Shown piece by piece: positions 60,025-64,000 of a stretch of 64,000 nucleotides of DNA. The translations under genes were made by a program, and so were the position numbers. This DNA is from Paraburkholderia aromaticivorans (GTDB taxonomy: Bacteria; Pseudomonadota; Gammaproteobacteria; Burkholderiales; Burkholderiaceae), in assembly GCF_002278075.1 (NCBI RefSeq), contig NZ_CP022990.1, positions 2,728,001 through 2,792,000 of the forward strand, written 5' to 3'. The notes under the pieces are model-generated. The model was not told the origin of the DNA. It did not search any database and saw only the letters and a list, made by a program, of their open reading frames with translations. The stretch's first letter is position 1, and each line of letters opens with the position of its first letter.

Positions 60025-61868
60025 TGGCTGAGCGGGACATGATCGAAGTGAGGGGCCTGAGAGTCGTCGCGGGTGCGGCGCCGGGGCCGGTGACGGAGAT
60101 CGTCAAGGGTGTCGATTTTTCGGTGAAGAAGGGCGAAGTGCTCGCGCTGATCGGCGAGTCCGGTTCGGGCAAGACCACCATCGCGTTGTCGCTGCTCGGC
60201 TATGCGCGCTCGGGCTGTGCGATCAGCGGCGGGTCGGTGCGCATCGGCGAGGTCGAGGTGTTGTCGCTCGACGCGAAGGGCCGCCGCGCGTTGCGCGCGC
60301 GCACCGTCGCCTATGTCGCGCAGAGCGCGGCGGCCGGTTTCAATCCGGCGCGCACGATCATGGATCAGGTCACCGAGCCGGCGCTGCTGCATCACCTGAT
60401 GACGAAAGAGGCGGCGCGCCTCAAAGCGATCGGGCTGTTCCGCTCGCTCGCGCTGCCCGCGCCGGAAACCATCGGCGAGCGCTATCCGCACCAGGTGTCC
60501 GGCGGCCAGTTGCAGCGTTTGATGGCGGCCATGGCGTTGATCACCGATCCGGCCGTCGTCGTGTTCGACGAGCCGACCACGGCGCTCGACGTCACCACGC
60601 AGATCGAAGTGCTCGCGGCCTTCAAGAAGGTGATTCGCGAACTCGGCACCACGGCCGTCTACGTCTCGCACGATCTGGCGGTGGTCGCGCAGATGGCGGA
60701 CCGCATCGTCGTCCTGAACGGCGGCGCGGTGAAAGAAAACGGCGCGGTCGCGCAAGTGCTCGACGCGCCCGTGGACGCCTACACGCGCCAGCTGCTGGCC
60801 GCCACGCGCCGTCCGGAAGCGGTGCTGGAGTTGCCGAAGAACCTCGGCAAACACGTGCCGCCGCTGCTGGAGATTCGCGGACTGTCCGCGGGCTATGGCC
60901 GCGTCGACCGCGACGGCGTGCCCGCCGTGCGCGTGCTGGACGACGTCAGTCTGTCGATCCCGCGCGGCAGCACGCTCGGCGTGATCGGCGAATCCGGCTC
61001 CGGCAAGACCACGCTCGCGCGCGTGGTGGCGGGTCTCGTCGACCGGGCGCGCGGCGAGGTGCTGTTCAACGGCCAGCCGCTGCCGGCGCAACTCTCGCGC
61101 CGCACGCCGGAGCAGTACCGGCAGATCCAGATCGTGTTCCAGAACGCCGACACGGCGTTGAACCCGAGCCACCCCATCGCCGATATCCTCGCCCGGCCGC
61201 TCGCGTTCTATCACCATCTGCGTGGGTCGGCGGCGAAAAAGCGCATGCTGGAACTGCTCGATCTGGTGAAGCTGCCGGCCGCCATCGCCACCCGCACGCC
61301 GGCCGGTCTCTCCGGTGGGCAGAAGCAGCGTGTGAATCTGGCGCGCGCGCTCGCCGCCGATCCCGCCTTGATTCTGTGCGACGAGGTGACCTCCGCGCTC
61401 GACACGGTGGTCGGCGCGGCGATCCTCGATCTGCTCGCCGAACTGCGGCGCGAACTGGGCGTGTCGTACATGTTCATCAGCCACGATATTTCGACGGTGC
61501 GCGCGATCTGCGACGAAGTGATCGTGCTGTATGCGGGGCATCGCGTGGAAGCAGGGCAGCGCGACGTGCTCGCCGCGCCGCCGTATCACCCGTACACGGG
61601 TCTGCTGGTGGATTCGGTGCCGGCGCTCAAACCCGGCTGGCTCGACGCGCGCCGTGACATCGTCGCCACCGCCTTGCCGGCGATGGGCGAGAGCGCGGAC
61701 ATTGCCGAGCTGTGCTCGTTTCGCGCGCGCTGTCCGGTGCGGATCGACGGCAAGTGCAACGTGACGCCGCCCTCGCTGAAGAAGCTGCCGTCGGGCGCGG
61801 AGATTCTGTGCCACCATCCGGCCGCCGAACTGAACCGTCTGCAGAGCGTGGAGGCGACACCGGCATGA
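60024..61868 (+). CDS. ABC transporter ATP-binding protein, fused DppD-DppF (two NBDs)
   Basis: The 614-aa protein carries two complete ATPase domains. The first has Walker A GESGSGKTTI, signature VSGGQLQRL and FDEPTTALD; the second, from about residue 285, has Walker A GESGSGKTTL, signature LSGGQKQRVNLARAL and CDEVTSALD. Both have the oligopeptide-type C-terminal extension with a Cys-rich stretch near the end of the second domain (LCSFRARCPVRIDGKC). Fusion of DppD and DppF into one chain occurs in some bacterial opine/peptide transporters. ATG at 60024 follows GGAGG by 6 bases; a GTG at 60021 overlaps the previous stop. It energises the importer. Confidence 0.93.
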   Translation: MAERDMIEVRGLRVVAGAAPGPVTEIVKGVDFSVKKGEVLALIGESGSGKTTIALSLLGYARSGCAISGGSVRIGEVEVLSLDAKGRRALRARTVAYVAQSAAAGFNPARTIMDQVTEPALLHHLMTKEAARLKAIGLFRSLALPAPETIGERYPHQVSGGQLQRLMAAMALITDPAVVVFDEPTTALDVTTQIEVLAAFKKVIRELGTTAVYVSHDLAVVAQMADRIVVLNGGAVKENGAVAQVLDAPVDAYTRQLLAATRRPEAVLELPKNLGKHVPPLLEIRGLSAGYGRVDRDGVPAVRVLDDVSLSIPRGSTLGVIGESGSGKTTLARVVAGLVDRARGEVLFNGQPLPAQLSRRTPEQYRQIQIVFQNADTALNPSHPIADILARPLAFYHHLRGSAAKKRMLELLDLVKLPAAIATRTPAGLSGGQKQRVNLARALAADPALILCDEVTSALDTVVGAAILDLLAELRRELGVSYMFISHDISTVRAICDEVIVLYAGHRVEAGQRDVLAAPPYHPYTGLLVDSVPALKPGWLDARRDIVATALPAMGESADIAELCSFRARCPVRIDGKCNVTPPSLKKLPSGAEILCHHPAAELNRLQSVEATPA

Positions 61869-62179
61869 GCGGACGATTTGTGCGCGTCGCGGAAGCCGGC
61901 CGCAAAACCTTTCCGATTACCGTGGACGGAGTGGTGCGCGAAGCCGCCGAAGGCGACACGCTGATGGTCGCGCTGCTCACCGGCGTGGGCGCGCTGCGCG
62001 ATTCCGAATTCGGCGACGGCCGGCGCGCGGGCTTCTGCCTGATGGGCGCCTGCCAGGACTGCTGGGTGTGGACCGCGCAAGGCGAGCGCCTGCGTGCCTG
62101 CAGTACGCCCGCCATGCCCGGCATGTCGATCGTCACCAGTCTGGCGCAAGCCGCGGAGGGTGTATGGCCCCGCGTGTAG
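61865..62179 (+). CDS. [2Fe-2S]-binding small subunit (HcnA/opine-oxidase gamma-like)
   Basis: The 104-aa protein has four Cys in the plant-type ferredoxin spacing: C58, C63 and C66 (CLMGACQDC) and C79 (RACSTP). This pattern and size match the small subunit HcnA of hydrogen cyanide synthase and the homologous subunit of opine/sarcosine/D-hydroxyproline oxidases. Its ATG overlaps the TGA of the ATPase gene, and its own end overlaps the next gene by 16 bp, so translation is coupled. It would transfer electrons from the FAD subunits. I prefer an amine/opine dehydrogenase over a cyanide synthase because of the peptide/opine transporter context. Confidence 0.88.
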   Translation: MSGRFVRVAEAGRKTFPITVDGVVREAAEGDTLMVALLTGVGALRDSEFGDGRRAGFCLMGACQDCWVWTAQGERLRACSTPAMPGMSIVTSLAQAAEGVWPRV

Positions 62180-63570
62180 CCATCATCGGGGCCGGGCCGG
62201 CGGGCGTACGCGCGGCTGAGGCGCTGGTCGAAACGGGGCTGCGGCCCGTGGTGGTCGACGAAGGGCGGCGCGACGGCGGGCAGATTTATCGACGTCAGCC
62301 GGACGGGTTTTCGCGCAGCTACGAGACGCTCTATGGCACCGAGGCCGCGCGCGCCGAGTCGTTGCATCAGAGCTTCGACGCGTTGAAAAGCAAAATCGAC
62401 TATCTGCCGGAAACGCTGGTCTGGAACATCTCGCCGAACACCTTGCATCTGGTGAGCGGCACGCGTTACCGCACGCTCGTATTCGACGCGCTGATCGTCT
62501 GCAGCGGCGCGACGGACCGGCTGATGCCCGTCAAGGGCTGGCACCAGGCCGGCGCCTATAGCCTCGGCGGCGCGCAGGTCGCGCTGAAATCGCAAGGCTG
62601 CGCGATCGGCTCGCGCGTCGTGATGATGGGCAGCGGTCCGCTGCTGTACCTCGTGGCCGCGCAGTACGTGAAGGCGGGCGCGCAGGTGGCGGCGGTGCTC
62701 GATACGTCGACTTTCATACAGCGCGTGGCCGCGTTGCCGCGCCTGCTGGCGATTCCCGCCGCGCTCAGAAAAGGTATCGCGTTGACGCGCGTGCTGGCCG
62801 CGGCGCGTGTACCGGTTCATCGCGGCGTGCAGCCCCTGGAGATCAAAGGCTCGCCGCAAGACGGCGTGAGCGCGGTCGAGTTCGCGCTGCCCGGCGGCAA
62901 GCGTCTCGAACTGGCTTGCGATGCCGTTGCGCTCGGCTATCACCTGCGTCCCGAGACGCAACTCGCGGACCTCGCGGGTTGCCGCTTCCTGTTCGACGAG
63001 GACGCCCGGCAGTGGCTGCCGCAAATCGACGCCGACGGCCGCAGCAGCATCAAGGGCGTCTATCTGGCGGGCGATGGCGCCAGGGTGCGCGGCGCCGACG
63101 CGGCGGAACGCTCGGGCCGTCTCGCCGCGCTGGCCGCGATGCAGGATCACGGCATGGCGGTCGACGGCGTGGAACCCTTGCGTGCCGAACTCGTGCGCTT
63201 CTCGCGGTTTGCCGCGGGCTTGCGCGAAGCCTTCCCGTGGCCGGCGAAATTCGCCGCGTCGCTGCCGGACGAAACGATCGTCTGCCGTTGCGAAGCGATC
63301 ACCGCTGGCGAATTGCGCCGCGTGGTGAGCGCGACCGGCGCGCGGGAAGCCAATCGCGCGAAGGCGTTTTCGCGCGTCGGCATGGGCCGCTGCCAGGGGC
63401 GCTATTGCGGCCACGCCGGGGCGGAAATCATCGCGGCCGCGGCATGCGTGCCGCTGGCGTCGGTGGGACGGCTGCGCGGCCAGGCGCCGGTCAAACCGCT
63501 GCCGGTGGCGCTGACCGAAGAGGCGGGCGCTGAAGTGATGGGCGAGGTGAGCAGCGAGGTGAGGGAATGA
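62164..63570 (+). CDS. FAD/NAD(P)-binding oxidoreductase, large subunit (HcnB/OoxA-like)
   Basis: The 468-aa protein begins RVAIIGAGPAGVRAAEAL (FAD/NAD motif near residues 4-21), has a second nucleotide motif at MMGSGPLLYLVAAQYV and ends with a bfd-type [2Fe-2S] domain: C374 and C376 (CRC) and C410 and C415 (CQGRYC). This is the domain order of HcnB, OoxA/NoxA (octopine/nopaline oxidase) and the alpha subunit of D-hydroxyproline dehydrogenase. GGAGGG lies just before ATG at 62164. It overlaps both neighbours (16 bp upstream, ATGA downstream). It likely forms a three-subunit complex with the small ferredoxin and the DAO-type subunit. Confidence 0.9.
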   Translation: MAPRVAIIGAGPAGVRAAEALVETGLRPVVVDEGRRDGGQIYRRQPDGFSRSYETLYGTEAARAESLHQSFDALKSKIDYLPETLVWNISPNTLHLVSGTRYRTLVFDALIVCSGATDRLMPVKGWHQAGAYSLGGAQVALKSQGCAIGSRVVMMGSGPLLYLVAAQYVKAGAQVAAVLDTSTFIQRVAALPRLLAIPAALRKGIALTRVLAAARVPVHRGVQPLEIKGSPQDGVSAVEFALPGGKRLELACDAVALGYHLRPETQLADLAGCRFLFDEDARQWLPQIDADGRSSIKGVYLAGDGARVRGADAAERSGRLAALAAMQDHGMAVDGVEPLRAELVRFSRFAAGLREAFPWPAKFAASLPDETIVCRCEAITAGELRRVVSATGAREANRAKAFSRVGMGRCQGRYCGHAGAEIIAAAACVPLASVGRLRGQAPVKPLPVALTEEAGAEVMGEVSSEVRE

Positions 63571-64000
63571 GCGCGACGACCCGCAACGAAGCCGATGTGA
63601 TCGTGATCGGCGGCGGCATCATGGGAACCACGACGGCGTTCTTCCTGCGTCAGCGCAACCGCTCGGTGATTCTGCTCGAACGCGGGCTGACCGGCCAGCA
63701 GGCTAGCGGCGTGAACTTCGGTGGCATTCGCCGGCAAGGCCGCGCGCTGCCGCAACTGGCGATGGCCAACCGGGCGCTGCGCACATGGCAACGCGCGGCG
63801 GAACTGCTCGGCGAGGACGTCGAGTTTCTGCCGTCGGGTCACACGCGTGTGTGCTACCACGAGAAAGATGTCGAGAATTTCGATCAATACGCAATCGACG
63901 CGCGCGCCTACGGTCTCGAACTCGACGTGCTGCACGGCGAAGCCATGTTCAGGCGATTCCCGTTTCTGGGCCGCGAGGTGCTGGCGGCCTCGATCTCGCC
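63567..64000 (+). CDS. FAD-dependent oxidoreductase, DAO superfamily (HcnC/OoxB-like), partial
   Basis: The first 144 codons of the catalytic FAD subunit are present before the right edge. ADVIVIGGGIMGTTTAFFLRQRN is the FAD-binding motif, and QASGVNFGGIRRQGR is the ASxxxxGG-like block with the R that contacts the flavin in HcnC/sarcosine-oxidase-type proteins. ATG at 63567 overlaps the TGA of the previous gene as ATGA. Together with the two preceding genes it gives the order small Fe-S, HcnB-like, HcnC-like, as in hcnABC and opine oxidase operons. The substrate-determining part is outside the window. Confidence 0.86.
   Translation, partial: MSATTRNEADVIVIGGGIMGTTTAFFLRQRNRSVILLERGLTGQQASGVNFGGIRRQGRALPQLAMANRALRTWQRAAELLGEDVEFLPSGHTRVCYHEKDVENFDQYAIDARAYGLELDVLHGEAMFRRFPFLGREVLAASIS

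Noticed and set aside
59769..61817. Minus-strand open frame of 682 codons opposite the fused ATPase
   Set aside because: Shadow frame of the third-codon GC bias; both Walker motifs lie on the plus strand.
61865..64000. Definite hydrogen cyanide synthase (hcnABC)
   Set aside because: Subunit sizes and order fit, but opine and D-hydroxyproline oxidases share them, and the peptide/opine transporter upstream fits those better; kept as an open question.
1..64000. Genomic island, prophage or integrated element
   Set aside because: No integrase, transposase, tRNA-linked att repeat or GC shift was seen; gene order looks like ordinary accessory metabolism of a secondary chromosome.

Overview
The window is a gene-dense, roughly 65 percent GC stretch with no rRNA, tRNA, phage, insertion sequence or CRISPR. 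The gene content points to Burkholderiales, most likely a Paraburkholderia secondary chromosome: many LysR regulators divergent from catabolic operons, TRAP and ABC uptake systems, MHS/AAHS/ACS-type MFS carriers, an OmpC-like beta-proteobacterial porin, and many ATGA start/stop overlaps. Genus assignment is an inference. I annotate 58 genes, the first and last cut by the window edges. They are almost entirely uptake-plus-catabolism modules with their regulators.

Layout. 1-4681: a leftward operon (PotA-like ATPase, HAD type II hydrolase, FAD amine oxidase, PotB-like permease) with a divergent LysR. 4923-8053: an exported phytase-like esterase protein, then a TetR/SDR divergent pair with a good operator. 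8111-18083: a leftward seven-gene operon encoding a split transketolase, an SDR dehydrogenase, a TRAP transporter, a second full-length transketolase and a D-2-hydroxyacid dehydrogenase, with a divergent LysR and a perfect T-N11-A palindrome. I know no described pathway with this combination. 18210-19803: AlaX-type editing protein and an AraC regulator. 19825-29297: aromatic-type genes, comprising an ACS-type MFS carrier, a LigJ-like hydratase, a RraA-fold aldolase and an unknown 132-aa protein, then an MHS carrier, a two-component flavin monooxygenase and an EthD-like protein, with two LysR genes. 29630-31937: second HAD hydrolase and succinate-semialdehyde dehydrogenase. 32127-41014: a complete beta-1,4-galactan/galacto-oligosaccharide locus (LacI regulator with twin operators, four-gene ABC importer, GH42, GH53). 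41038-44246: small exported protein, AAHS carrier, porin. 44597-48207: tartrate/isopropylmalate-type dehydrogenase, aspartoacylase-like zinc protein and cupin under a divergent LysR. 48343-54045: Lrp regulator, class III aminotransferase, GhrA-like reductase, GNAT and an aldehyde dehydrogenase. 54337-64000: a rightward, tightly coupled operon with HAD hydrolase, FAD amine oxidase, dipeptide/opine-type ABC transporter with a fused double ATPase, and an HcnABC/opine-oxidase-like three-subunit dehydrogenase running off the right edge.

How the genes work together. Most blocks pair an importer with two to four enzymes and a local regulator. The transketolase/TRAP operon suggests that a carboxylated sugar derivative is imported, oxidised by the SDR and cut or joined by transketolases, with the hydroxyacid dehydrogenase handling a C3-C4 hydroxyacid. 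The two end-of-window operons share the same HAD + DAO-type oxidase + ABC importer logic, which suggests oxidation of imported N-alkylated amines or amino acids with an unexplained role for the HAD enzyme.
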